Shown here: piece after piece, positions 7,589 through 14,965 of the stretch
How positions within the stretch are numbered: position 1 is the stretch's first letter
Layout: the number at the start of each line of letters is the position of its first letter
Assembly: GCF_000421105.1 (NCBI RefSeq)
Contig: NZ_ATWF01000001.1
Location: forward strand, 360,668-404,929
Origin: Limisalsivibrio acetivorans
Lineage (GTDB): Bacteria; Chrysiogenota; Deferribacteres; Deferribacterales; Geovibrionaceae
DNA length: 44,262 nt
Direction of reading: 5' to 3'
Translations under genes and position numbers: made by a program
Notes under the pieces: model-generated
Told to the model about the DNA's origin: nothing
What the model saw: only the letters and a program-made list of their open reading frames with translations
The model's database searches: none

Positions 7589-10078
7589 ATGAGCGGAGTG
7601 CGTAGACTTTCATTAATTGCCGACTCTTCCAACCTATCCAAGATATTCGACCTATACTTGGAAACCACTGATATTACAGCGTGTATTGCAGATGCAGAAT
7701 GTTCGGCAAGCTTTGTCTGTTCTAAACAGAGGGATGTGTGCATGCACTTCCATAAGTCTTACGAAAAGAGCCATGAGGCTTGTAACAGACTTGGGTCAGA
7801 AATGGCGGATGAGCTTGACGGCAACAAGGAATATGCCGTCATAACATGCGACAACGGCATGAACCATGCCGCGGCAAGTCTTATGGTTGGTGGAGTGAAA
7901 GCTGCTGTAATACTAACCGGACAGGTTTTCACCCAAAAGCCTGATTTGGATTATTTTGCTAATCAGGCAGAGAGATACGGCTATGATAAGGATGAATATT
8001 TAGCAGAGATCCAGCGTGTACCGGTGGTGGATGAAGATTATCTGATTAACAGCGTCCGTTACCTTAAACTTCAGTGCGAGAATATCCTTGAGCTCGGTGC
8101 AAATAAACACGAGCTTGAGAAGGAGAGGGAGCGTTTCAGTCTCGCCGTTGAATCCACAAGGGACGGCGTTTTCGACTATGACATTGAGAATAACTCATTC
8201 CATGTTTCCCCTCGGTTCTCTTACATGCTTGGTTATCCGGAGGGCTATTTTACGGATAAGGACTCCGTTGTTAATTTGCTCCACCCGGACGATAAGGATA
8301 GAGTTTTACAAAGTTTCAGCGAATGTCTGGAAAGCGGTTACGAATTCTATGAAGAGAAGTACAGGCTCAAGAAAGGAAGCGGTGGATACATAAACATACT
8401 CTCCCGAGGCAGTATCGTGCGGGATGAGAATGGAAAAGCTGTAAGGATGGTTGGCTTCCATTCGGATATATCCGATGACGTCAGCGCCGCTGAAAAGCTC
8501 ATGCGTGAGAAGGAAAAATGGGCTAATCTGTTCTATAAGCACAGCTCAGTTATGCTCCTGATAAACCCTGTTACTGGTGAGATAACAGATGCTAACGAAG
8601 CGGCGGCATCCTTCTATGGCTATTCCCGTGAAGAGCTTATGAGGATGAGTATAACATCCCTTAACACACTTCCGCCGGAGGTTGTAAGAGCAAGACGCCG
8701 TGAGGCGGAGATCAGGAAAACTAACCGCTTCGTATTCCCCCACAGGCTTGCTGACGGCACGATAAAAACAGTGGAGGTGTTCTCATCACCCATAATAGAA
8801 GGTGGAGAGACACTCCTGTTCTCAGTTATTCAGGACATAACAGATAAGGTGAAGGCGGAGCGTGACCTGGCTGAGGTCAACAAGGAGCTTGAGAACCGTG
8901 TTGAGAATGAGCTGATGAGCAGAATCAAGAGCGAGATCAAATACAGCTATCTCTTCAACGCCATGCATGACGGTGTACTCCTGAACTACGTTGTGGACGG
9001 TAAGACGGGGGCTATCTTCGAGGCGAACGACTCCGCCTGTAAGATGCTTGGATACAGGAAGGATGAGCTGTATCTTATACATCCGGAAAAGCTTCTATCA
9101 CCTGCATTTGCTGTAAATGCACAGGACCACATAAACAACCTTGTAAAAAATGGTTACGCCTATGCAACAGCAGAGCTTATCAGGAAAGACGGCTCAATCC
9201 TCAATGTAGAATGGAATGCAACACTATTCACCTATGAAGGCAAGCGCACTTCCTGCATCATATTTCGGGATATTGAGGACAAGATCGCCGCAGAGCAGCG
9301 CAGGATACAGAATGAGCAGCTCCTCGTGCAGCAGTCCAAGCTGGCGGCTATGGTTGAGATGATGGGAGCCATCGCCCACCAGTGGAGACAGCCACTCAAC
9401 GCCCTGAGCCTTCTAATACAGGTTCTGGATGACGATTACGACTCCGGCGACATCGACAAGGGGTATCTGGAAGAGTTCATAGACACAACAACCGGCATCA
9501 TTAACCACATGTCCTACACCATCGATGACTTTAAAGACTTCTTCAAGCCCTCCAGAGAGAAGAAGCATTTTGATATAGTCACTGCGGTCAAAGATGTTAT
9601 CGGGCTTATATATGCCCAGTTGGAGGCTAATGGTATAAGCTTTCGTTTCAGCTGTCAGTGTGGTGTGAAAAGCTTCGAGGGGATAAACGAGATTACTAAA
9701 AACACCTGCGAGGAGAACCTTCTGAAGGTTTATGGCTATCCTAGCGAGCTTAAGCAGGTTGTTCTAAATCTCATACAGAATGCGAATGATGCAATGCTTG
9801 AGAGAAGAAAGGGTTACAGAAAACTAAAGCCTTTTATAGATCTTGAAATTAAACAGGCTGGCGAATGGATACTTATCAGCATTACAGACAATGGCGGCGG
9901 TATACCGGAGGAGATATTAGACCGTGTATTTGAGCCTTACTACACAACAAAGCTGGCCTCCGGCACCGGTATAGGCCTTCACATGTCCAGAATGATTATC
10001 GAGGAGCATATGAACGGTATGATTGAGCTTAAGAACAACAATGACGGTCTGACAGCTGTGGTTAAGCTCCCCTCCTAG
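7589..10078 (+). CDS. PocR-PAS-PAS-PAS sensor histidine kinase
   Basis: 829 residues, no membrane segment, so a cytosolic sensor. Order: an N-terminal PocR-type sensory domain (about 15-165; Cys/His-rich, CSKQRDVCMHFH, and GGVKAAVILTGQVF typical of the family); a PAS domain (about 185-300, SPRFSYMLGY); a second PAS (about 310-420, ANEAAASFYGYSREEL); a short coiled coil; a third PAS (about 450-570, EANDSACKMLGYRKDEL); then the kinase core. The phospho-acceptor is His597 in IAHQWRQPLN. ATP-binding boxes follow: NLIQNANDAM, DNGGGIPEE, GTGIGLHMS. HQWRQPLN marks the HPK4-like class often paired with NtrC-type regulators. No regulator is in the same operon. Expression is probably sigma-54 dependent (7544). 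Its stop overlaps the convergent FapA stop at the shared CTAG (10075-10078). Confidence 0.92.
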   Translation: MSGVRRLSLIADSSNLSKIFDLYLETTDITACIADAECSASFVCSKQRDVCMHFHKSYEKSHEACNRLGSEMADELDGNKEYAVITCDNGMNHAAASLMVGGVKAAVILTGQVFTQKPDLDYFANQAERYGYDKDEYLAEIQRVPVVDEDYLINSVRYLKLQCENILELGANKHELEKERERFSLAVESTRDGVFDYDIENNSFHVSPRFSYMLGYPEGYFTDKDSVVNLLHPDDKDRVLQSFSECLESGYEFYEEKYRLKKGSGGYINILSRGSIVRDENGKAVRMVGFHSDISDDVSAAEKLMREKEKWANLFYKHSSVMLLINPVTGEITDANEAAASFYGYSREELMRMSITSLNTLPPEVVRARRREAEIRKTNRFVFPHRLADGTIKTVEVFSSPIIEGGETLLFSVIQDITDKVKAERDLAEVNKELENRVENELMSRIKSEIKYSYLFNAMHDGVLLNYVVDGKTGAIFEANDSACKMLGYRKDELYLIHPEKLLSPAFAVNAQDHINNLVKNGYAYATAELIRKDGSILNVEWNATLFTYEGKRTSCIIFRDIEDKIAAEQRRIQNEQLLVQQSKLAAMVEMMGAIAHQWRQPLNALSLLIQVLDDDYDSGDIDKGYLEEFIDTTTGIINHMSYTIDDFKDFFKPSREKKHFDIVTAVKDVIGLIYAQLEANGISFRFSCQCGVKSFEGINEITKNTCEENLLKVYGYPSELKQVVLNLIQNANDAMLERRKGYRKLKPFIDLEIKQAGEWILISITDNGGGIPEEILDRVFEPYYTTKLASGTGIGLHMSRMIIEEHMNGMIELKNNNDGLTAVVKLPS

Positions 10079-11511
10079 ATATTTTTAAGTGTTATCTCAT
10101 TCTTCTCGTCCAGCACAAACCTCCCCCTGTGCTGGCTGTTGGTAAGCCTGATGAACTTATCCCCAAGGATAACCTTCACATCGTTCCAGATCTCTTTCTC
10201 AAAGCGAATTGAGGAGTTTTTTATATTCTTCAGACCTTCTTTTATATTCTTGGTTCTCTGCTCAAGCCTTTGTGTTCGAACCTCAAGCCGCTCCCTGTTC
10301 TTTATGAGCTTCTCCACCCTTTCGCGTTTGTCGCTGTCATAGACACTGGTATCAATGTTCCTTCCGGGGCCAAGGAATGCATTCAGTTTTTTCAGTGTTT
10401 TCTGTCCGGCAAAGAGTTCGCTGGAGAGATTCTTTATATCTTCAATCATTCTGGATGAGGGGAAAACGCCAACCTCTGTTCTTATGAAAAACTTCGAGCC
10501 GATAATCTTAGCCCGTATCCCTTTAACTCCGTAGCATACTCCTCCGATAATGGCTCCCGGAGAGCCCTCGCAGACTACCTCACCATCGGAAAGGATTTTT
10601 GAATGGATTATTGATTTTTTTATATGAATATCCTCAGCGGCGATGATATCCCCATGCTGAACGAACTTGGCGGAGATGTTCCTCCCAGCTCTGCATACGG
10701 CCATCTTTGAGGGGCTGTCACCGATTATTCCCTGCTTTATGATGATATCTCCCCCCGCCTCAACGTAGGAGTCTTTGACAGTATCTGCTACAACGTTATT
10801 TCTGGCGTAAACCTCAAAGCCAGCTTTGATTATTCCCTTTACAATAACCGAGCCTGGGAAGTTTATGTTACCTGTGGAGAAGTCCACATCCTCTTTGATG
10901 GTAAGAACCTCGCTGACATCCATACGAACCTTCTGCCCCTCTCTGCTGTACTCGAGAAGGCCGTCTATGGTGCTGATTACTTTGTTGTCTTCAAGGTATA
11001 CATTCTCACCCAGTTCGATCTCAATATCCTCTCCGGGTATCGCTTTGGAGATGTTTCCGAAGATATCCGAGCCGTCGGACCCTTCGGATGCTTTGATGAT
11101 AAGCCCCAGCGCCTCATCCTTTTTGGCGAGGCTCAGTTTCTTCTGCCGGTATGTTCTGTAGTCGACCTTCTGGAGGTCATCGGAGGAGATGATCTCATCC
11201 TCGGGTGATTCGGACTTAAGGATGATTTCGCCGTTGGTTCCATGCTGAGGAGGTGTTCCAGAGGCGATGATTACCCTTTCACCCTTGCCGTCACCCGCCT
11301 GTATCAGTTTTTCGGCACGGTAGGCATTCTTTTCGTCAACGCCTTCAGTTATCCCGTTCTCCTCTATGAGTGCACTTACGGAGACATAGCTGTAGTCTTT
11401 GATGGGGATAACTATCTCTGCAGTGATATTATCTTCTGAGATAACGAGTTCAACGTTCTCGCTTATGTCCTCACCAAAGAGGGTTCCACGTTTACCAACA
11501 TCCCCTGTCAT
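10075..11511 (-). CDS. FapA/DUF342 family polymer-forming protein
   Basis: 478 residues. The central region (about 150-370) is a run of short glycine-rich turns and strands (IVKGIIKAGFEVYARNNVVA, YVEAGGDIIIKQGIIGD, CRAGRNISAKFVQHGDIIAA), typical of the beta-helical DUF342/FapA family. The C-terminus is a charged coiled coil (KLIKNRERLEVRTQRLEQR). The family is poorly understood; members are linked to flagellar placement and to sugar-responsive signalling in vibrios. The gene starts 11 bp after the stop of the NtrC-type regulator on the same strand with AGAGGG upstream, so the two form an operon. It ends tail-to-tail with the PocR-PAS kinase, sharing 4 bp. Confidence 0.87.
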   Translation of the reverse strand: MTGDVGKRGTLFGEDISENVELVISEDNITAEIVIPIKDYSYVSVSALIEENGITEGVDEKNAYRAEKLIQAGDGKGERVIIASGTPPQHGTNGEIILKSESPEDEIISSDDLQKVDYRTYRQKKLSLAKKDEALGLIIKASEGSDGSDIFGNISKAIPGEDIEIELGENVYLEDNKVISTIDGLLEYSREGQKVRMDVSEVLTIKEDVDFSTGNINFPGSVIVKGIIKAGFEVYARNNVVADTVKDSYVEAGGDIIIKQGIIGDSPSKMAVCRAGRNISAKFVQHGDIIAAEDIHIKKSIIHSKILSDGEVVCEGSPGAIIGGVCYGVKGIRAKIIGSKFFIRTEVGVFPSSRMIEDIKNLSSELFAGQKTLKKLNAFLGPGRNIDTSVYDSDKRERVEKLIKNRERLEVRTQRLEQRTKNIKEGLKNIKNSSIRFEKEIWNDVKVILGDKFIRLTNSQHRGRFVLDEKNEITLKNI

Positions 11512-11522
11512 TATCCAACCCT

Positions 11523-12938
11523 CTAATAATCAGCTTCCTCTCCCTTGATTCTGGAGAGATGCCTGTATATTGTCTGTCTGTTTATTCCCAGTATAAAAGC
11601 GGCCTGGCTTATGTTGCCTTCGGTTTCTTCAAGAGCTGTTTTTATTGCGTAGTCTGTAATCTCCTTAAGGGTTGGGAATCTTCCGGAATAGCTGATGCTG
11701 AGGCCGCTGAATATATCATAGCCGGGCTCGTCCTCAACCTCGATGCCGTTATTTCGGAAATGCTCCCGCACCATCCTTTCATCGATCCTCTCTGTTCTCA
11801 GCTTAGCCGTGAGATCGAAGAGGATCCCCTCCAGCTCACGAACATTGCCTGGATAGTCGTATTTGGTCAACTCCAGCAGTGCTTCGGGGGTTATCTCCGG
11901 CTGTTCAACACCGTATATCTGTGACGCTTCGCTAAGACAATGCTCTGCGATGGGGAATATATCCTCACGGCGTTCCCTGAGCGGGGGAATCTTGACATGA
12001 TGGAATGAAAGCCTGTAGAAAAGATCCTTCCGGTATTCCCCTTCGTCGGCAAGCTTGCGGATGTCTCTATTAGTTGCGGCGATGATCTTTGTATTGGTTT
12101 TCATCACCTTGTCCGAACCGAGGGGGTAATAGGTTCCATCCTGTAGCAGCCTGAGAAGCTTAACCTGCGAACCTGTCTCAAGATCCCCTATCTCATCGAG
12201 GAACAGTATACCGTTTTCGGCTGTTTTGATAAGACCTTCCCGTTTGGAATCAGCGTTTGTGAATGCACCTCTGGTGTGTCCGAAGAGGGTGTCGGAAAAC
12301 ACTGTATCATCCAGACCGGAAACGTTCACTTTCACGAGTTCACCGCTGAAACCGCTCATCTCATAGATGAGATCCGCCATTAGCTCTTTCCCTGTTCCCG
12401 TTTCTCCTGTTATGAGTATCGGCACTGGTGCGGCTGCAATATTCTTGATATACCGGAAGATTCTCAGCATTTTCCGGCTGTTTGTGATAAACCCCGATTC
12501 CCTTGCACCAGGTTCCTCGGGACGTTCCATATAGTCTGTTTTGAGCCTGTTAAGCTCAACGGTCATAAAGAAATGTTCCGATGCCTTGCGTACAGAAGTA
12601 ATCAGCCTGTTGGTTCCAGAAGATTTTGTCACATAGTCGAAGGCGCCCCCTTTCATGGCAGAAACCACAGCCTCACTCCCTTCATTTGCCGTAACAATGA
12701 TTACGGGTATATCGGGGAAGGTGTAGTTTATCTCTGTCAGGAGTTCCTCTCCACTTATGTGTGGCATGTTCAGATCCAGGAGGATAACACTGTATCTCTC
12801 CTCACTGAGCCTTCCAAGAACCTCTCTACTGTCTGCAACAGCTTCAATGGCTCCAATTCCGTTTTCCTTTAGCAGCCTCTCGGAGAGTTTAAGGAATTCG
12901 TGGTCATCATCCACGATCATGATTTTATAATTAGTCAT
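11523..12938 (-). CDS. NtrC-family sigma-54-dependent response regulator (GAFTNA loop)
   Basis: 471 residues from the ATG at 12938. The frame is open back to a TTG at 12974, but that triplet coincides with a good -35 hexamer. Receiver domain 1-120 with DDD at 10-12, Asp55 in ILLDLNMP and the Lys after YVT. AAA+ domain about 150-375 with GETGTGKE, LFLDEIGDL and the sigma-54 loop as GAFTNA rather than GAFTGA. The Fis-type C-terminal helix-turn-helix is QAAFILGINRQTIYRHL. Domain order and size match the regulator at 1618-3024, but the two are clearly diverged. It is in an operon with fapA (11-bp gap) and divergent from the sigma-54 promoter at 13189. No Shine-Dalgarno is visible before either start. 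The kinase partner is unknown. Confidence 0.9.
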   Translation of the reverse strand: MTNYKIMIVDDDHEFLKLSERLLKENGIGAIEAVADSREVLGRLSEERYSVILLDLNMPHISGEELLTEINYTFPDIPVIIVTANEGSEAVVSAMKGGAFDYVTKSSGTNRLITSVRKASEHFFMTVELNRLKTDYMERPEEPGARESGFITNSRKMLRIFRYIKNIAAAPVPILITGETGTGKELMADLIYEMSGFSGELVKVNVSGLDDTVFSDTLFGHTRGAFTNADSKREGLIKTAENGILFLDEIGDLETGSQVKLLRLLQDGTYYPLGSDKVMKTNTKIIAATNRDIRKLADEGEYRKDLFYRLSFHHVKIPPLRERREDIFPIAEHCLSEASQIYGVEQPEITPEALLELTKYDYPGNVRELEGILFDLTAKLRTERIDERMVREHFRNNGIEVEDEPGYDIFSGLSISYSGRFPTLKEITDYAIKTALEETEGNISQAAFILGINRQTIYRHLSRIKGEEADY

Positions 12939-12945
12939 AATAAAA

Positions 12946-12974
12946 ATATTATTCACATAGTCTAACTTTTTCAA
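12946..12974 (-). promoter_or_regulatory. Sigma-70-type promoter placed directly before the regulator ATG (possible leaderless mRNA)
   Basis: On the minus strand TTGAAA (12974-12969), a 17-bp spacer and TAATAT (12951-12946) sit with the ATG at 12938, only 7 bp after the -10. Transcription would begin at or near the A of the start codon, which would explain the missing ribosome site. Confidence 0.5.
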
Positions 12975-13100
12975 GTAAATGCGTTGTATTAGGGTAATGT
13001 ATTTTTTTGTTACGGGTAATTACTAGGTAAAAAAACAAAGTGTATTGATTTTGTTCACTTTTAAAGGCTATATTTAGTCATATACATTAGACACTAACGT

Positions 13101-13120
13101 TTCGAAGAGAATTATTCGAA
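13101..13120. promoter_or_regulatory. TTCGAA inverted repeat, candidate activator site for the 13189 promoter
   Basis: TTCGAA at 13101-13106 and 13115-13120, separated by 8 bp, lies about 70-90 bp upstream of the sigma-54 element. The hexamer is itself palindromic, so the site could also be read as two adjacent sites. Role inferred from position only. Confidence 0.35.
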
Positions 13121-13188
13121 CCCAAATCCCTCATGTGCGGGAGAATCTGAACAAGCTTCATCTTTATACACCTCGGCGGCTGGCCATA

Positions 13189-13204
13189 TGGCATAGGCGT
13201 TGCA
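13189..13204 (+). promoter_or_regulatory. Sigma-54 (-24/-12) promoter of the receiver-like gene
   Basis: TGGCAT-N5-TTGCA, with GG (13190-13191) and GC (13202-13203) 10 bp apart. Only one base departs from consensus. The start near 13215 makes a GTG start at 13221 unlikely and favours the ATG at 13254. The rest of the 315-bp interval 12939-13253 is AT-rich. Confidence 0.85.
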
Positions 13205-13253
13205 ATAGAGATGCGAGCAAGTGAACATTCAGTATGTAATAGAGGGTGAAATT

Positions 13254-13634
13254 ATGAACACAAGATACAATATAAAATGCTCCAGAGTTTATTTCATGGC
13301 GGATGGAAGCGTTGCGGCAACACCTTTCTTTAAAGCGCTTAATACATCGGTGGATAAGCTTTATATAGGAATGGACAAGGTTTACGGACTCCAGCTTATG
13401 GAGGATGGATACATAGATATGATGCTCCTTGATATAAGCATCGAGAACAACGATGCTCCGGAGGTGGACAGCTTTATCGGTGCGGTTAAGAGCAGGAGCG
13501 GCGATTTTCCTGTGATAGTAATCTCAGAACCGGGTGATGTAGCGGATAATATTGTCGAAGCGGACTTCGTTATGGTTAAGCCCGTCATCGGCGACAGCAT
13601 ATTCCAGGTACTGGATATATGCGCTAACTGCTAG
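13254..13634 (+). CDS. Degenerate receiver-like protein (126 aa)
   Basis: The start is ATG 13254, with AGAGGGTG 7-10 bp upstream. An in-frame GTG at 13221 lies almost at the predicted transcription start. The product has the strand pattern of a response-regulator receiver: MMLLDISIENN at the phospho-acceptor strand, PVIVIS at strand 4 and FVMVKPV with the strand-5 Lys-Pro. The N-terminal acidic pair that binds Mg2+ is missing (YFMADGS there instead), so phosphorylation is doubtful. It may be a pseudo-receiver that signals by binding. No output domain is present. A sigma-54 promoter drives it, and its stop overlaps the convergent receiver-phosphatase gene at the shared CTAG (13631-13634). Confidence 0.72.
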   Translation: MNTRYNIKCSRVYFMADGSVAATPFFKALNTSVDKLYIGMDKVYGLQLMEDGYIDMMLLDISIENNDAPEVDSFIGAVKSRSGDFPVIVISEPGDVADNIVEADFVMVKPVIGDSIFQVLDICANC

Positions 13635-14773
13635 GCTCTGTTCTCAATAAGCATAAAGGCCGCATCGTCCTCGAGGGCGGAGGTGTCTATCTCTTTGGAG
13701 AACTCCTTCTCAAGGTCTGCGGCCTCTTTTATTCTGGAGGCGTAGTCCATCAGTCTCTCGGATAGTCTCCTTTGGGAACTCTTTGTCATACCATAGATGT
13801 CCGTGTGTATAAGCAGTATGTCCCCCTTGCCCAGGTTAAATGTTTTCTCGTTGAATACCATATCCGGCACAAGTCCGAGATCCGTGTCGGGAGTTATGAT
13901 CTCCTGCAGGTCTCCGTCTCTGTAAAGGATAGGGGAGGGCTGGCCTCCGCATGAGAGTGTGATGTCGCCCGTTTCTGTATCCAGAATTCCGTAGGTGAGT
14001 GATAAATAGTTTGATTCATCCTCGGAGAAGTGGTTGTTTACGTATTCCATAACACTCGAAGGGCGGGCGGGTTTCTTTGTGCCGTCTGCAAAAAGGGGTG
14101 AGCCGGGTTCATCGGGCATCAGAATCCGGTTAAGAGCGATGGCCATCATCGATGCGCTGACACCGGAGGATGCCATATCAGCTGATAGAAAGCCCACGAA
14201 CCGGCTGTCGAAGGGGAAGTAGTTCAGCAGATCGCAGGGTGCATGGAGTCCCGGAAACAGGACATGGCGCAGAGTGAATGATTTATAGCTGTATTCCGCC
14301 GCAGGGAGCAGGCTCTTTTGAATGTAATGTACCGAGGCGAGATCCTTCTCGGCATACCTGAGAATCTCCTCGAGCTTACGGTTCTTCTCCTCCAGAGCCG
14401 CTTCAAGCTGGACAACCCTTTCTCCAGCACGGACACGAACCCTGAGCTCCTGAGGATCGAAGGGTTTGCTCAGGAAGTCATCGCATCCTGCCTCCATCCC
14501 TTTTATGTAGTTATCAGAGCCTGATTTTGCTGTGAGCATGATGATATAGATGTATCGCTCGGTCAGTTCCCAGCGCAGTTTTCTGACAAGCTCGGTTCCC
14601 TCCATATACGGCATCATCCAGTCCACAATAACCATGCTGATATGCTCTCTTGCAAAGATCTCAAGAGCTTCCTCGCCGCTCTCAGCCTCAACGGGTTCAT
14701 GCCCCCAGTTTTCAAGGCTCCTTACGAGCAGTTTTCTGGTATCTAAATCATCATCAACAATAAGGATTCTCAC
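13631..14773 (-). CDS. Response regulator with SpoIIE/PP2C-type phosphatase output
   Basis: 380 residues from the GTG at 14773, which has AGGGGGAAAG upstream. The ATG at 14800 lacks a ribosome site and lies at the start point predicted from the -10 at 14805. The receiver domain (1-120) has DDD at 7-9, Asp51 in VIVDWMMP and the Lys in FLSKPFDP. A coiled coil follows (QLEAALEEKNRKLEEILRYAE), then a PPM/SpoIIE-like domain (about 160-378). Family motifs are present but altered: SADMASSGVSASM for GDVxGxGxxAAL, HTDIYGMTK for YTDGxxE, and DDAAFML for DDxTxxx. It could dephosphorylate a partner such as an anti-sigma antagonist, or be partly inactive. No STAS or anti-sigma gene is nearby. Confidence 0.85.
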   Translation of the reverse strand: MRILIVDDDLDTRKLLVRSLENWGHEPVEAESGEEALEIFAREHISMVIVDWMMPYMEGTELVRKLRWELTERYIYIIMLTAKSGSDNYIKGMEAGCDDFLSKPFDPQELRVRVRAGERVVQLEAALEEKNRKLEEILRYAEKDLASVHYIQKSLLPAAEYSYKSFTLRHVLFPGLHAPCDLLNYFPFDSRFVGFLSADMASSGVSASMMAIALNRILMPDEPGSPLFADGTKKPARPSSVMEYVNNHFSEDESNYLSLTYGILDTETGDITLSCGGQPSPILYRDGDLQEIITPDTDLGLVPDMVFNEKTFNLGKGDILLIHTDIYGMTKSSQRRLSERLMDYASRIKEAADLEKEFSKEIDTSALEDDAAFMLIENRA

Positions 14774-14804
14774 AGCCTTTCCCCCTATAGCATAATTCAA
14801 TTAC

Positions 14805-14810
14805 ATTATA
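14805..14810 (-). promoter_or_regulatory. -10 element of the receiver-phosphatase gene
   Basis: TATAAT on the minus strand without a strong -35. The implied start near 14798 falls at the upstream ATG, which supports translation from the GTG at 14773. Confidence 0.4.
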
Positions 14811-14965
14811 GAGCAAAATTAACTGGAATTCATTACCAACAGTATGGGTATATTTTCCATACTTATTCGAAAACCGGTTCATATTCACTTTCAAAAAGGT
14901 GCAACCTGTTGTTTATTACTCTTTGTGTTCGTGCCATAATAGAGAAAAATACCGGAGGTTTCCCT

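Noticed and set aside
12939-12974. Extended N-terminus of the second NtrC-type regulator from TTG 12974
   Set aside because: The added residues precede the normal receiver start, have no ribosome site, and the TTG is part of a -35 hexamer.
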